Of a stretch of DNA of 64,000 nucleotides, positions 63,330 through 64,000 are shown piece by piece. Both the position numbers and the translations under genes were made by a program. This stretch comes from Notospermus geniculatus. Its lineage: Eukaryota; Nemertea; Pilidiophora; Heteronemertea; Lineidae. The DNA is taken from positions 150,003-214,002 of the forward strand of contig NMRB01000612.1 of assembly GCA_002633025.1 (NCBI GenBank), in the 5' to 3' direction. How positions within the stretch are numbered: position 1 is the first letter of the stretch; every line of letters starts with the position of its first letter. A model generated the notes under the pieces. It was given only the letters and a program-made list of their open reading frames with translations. It was not told the origin of the DNA and did no database searches.

Positions 63330-63649
63330 ATGGGAGTATGATCATATGAAGTGACAGCAATACTAAACACTAGAATGTGCTTGACTGTGCAAGAATGGGC
63401 TATTACTAGAATCGGTCATCTTCCCACTGCGTAGATACTCCCTTTCACCACTGCCTGTTGGGTGGCAGATACCTACATGTTCGTCTGGTTTGAAATAATC
63501 TATGTTTCCACGTTATAACCACGTAAGATTCTAAGTCTTCAAGACAAACTGTTGATTAAAGTCTTTATTTACTTCTGTTGATGCAAAAAATAAATAACGA
63601 AATTACCATGTGATCACAAACCTCCGAATTTTTTCTGTTGAACTCGTTC

Positions 63650-63662
63650 GTTGCTTGGCAAC
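63650..63662. promoter_or_regulatory. Candidate RFX X-box
   Basis: GTTGCTTGGCAAC is a symmetric match to the X-box (GTTGCC-like half-sites facing each other). X-boxes are bound by RFX factors at promoters of ciliary genes. The surroundings are CpG-richer than the flanks, fitting a promoter. Confidence 0.35.
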
Positions 63663-63847
63663 TCTCGGCCTATACAGATCTAGGGCCGATAAAGTGAGAC
63701 CTGCTAACGTAGTGTCAAAATGGATACCGGGGTATCCTATTTTCTATCAGCAAAATCCATATCTTCAAATTGACGTGCCCACCACGCACCTCAAAGACCC
63801 AGACCCGTCCGGCCGGTCGCATGACCTATCAGGTGTAACGTTTTTCA

Positions 63848-63950
63848 GTCTGTCATGCGAGCGTGGAAGAGTCTGATTGCGCGAGACTTCTTTCTTGAAG
63901 TTTTTCATTCTGTTCACGGTTCTGACCAACCGGCCGAAGGGATCGACTTC
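63848..63950 (+). CDS. Possible terminal exon at window edge (uncertain)
   Basis: Acceptor-like gtttttcag followed by a frame encoding SVMRAWKSLIARDFFLEVF, ending NI and a TAA stop around 63950. No family recognised. The opposite strand also has an open frame here (63765-63971), so the orientation is unresolved. Confidence 0.2.
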
Positions 63951-64000
63951 AAATTTTCGGATTATGATCATTTTACTAACATCTAATGGGGAAAGAAAGG

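Overview
This is a piece of an animal nuclear genome. Genes are split by GT-AG introns, most introns and spacers are packed with short inverted-repeat transposons, and there are two N gaps (5751-5852 and 40154-40468). The gene content (MBD5/6, AARSD1, TBC1D5, a histamine-N-methyltransferase-like enzyme), frequent 'taggcctagg' and 'acatgtacatgt' words and many polymorphic-looking insertions suggest a marine invertebrate, perhaps a non-vertebrate deuterostome. The species cannot be fixed from the sequence alone.

Layout. 1-9022 has no gene I can support. It holds foldback elements and two ~3.2-3.5 kb near-identical copies that abut the first gap, probably two alleles left unmerged by the assembler. 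9741-20945 (minus) is a seven-exon MBD5/MBD6 gene encoding about 2576 residues, with an internal MBD and a C-terminal PWWP domain. Its start codon lies 1.06 kb from that of AARSD1 (plus, 22005-28604, nine exons, 410 residues), so the two genes are head to head around a probable shared promoter. 28605-32344 is transposon-rich and includes a ~1.2 kb near-perfect palindrome. 32886-59981 (plus) is a TBC1D5 gene (RabGAP of the retromer and autophagy pathways). One of its introns hosts an intronless methyltransferase gene on the opposite strand (37836-38576). 59982-64000 is 3' flank with repeats and, at the very end, a possible edge of another gene.

The exon models for MBD5/6 and AARSD1 are phase-consistent from start to stop. 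TBC1D5 is phase-consistent except for one expected exon between 39698 and 43118, which is not visible and may lie in the second gap. Its most notable feature is a pair of 103-nt exons (43118-43220 and 47334-47436) that encode the same 34-residue TBC segment in two versions. Because 103 is not a multiple of three, only one can be used per transcript, so they look like mutually exclusive exons.

Transposons strongly shape these genes. Two MBD5/6 introns are mostly one Tigger/pogo-like element each, and one element ends exactly at a splice acceptor. Two TBC1D5 splice donors are triplicated in tandem. Coordinates of inverted-repeat elements were read by eye and may be off by a few bases.
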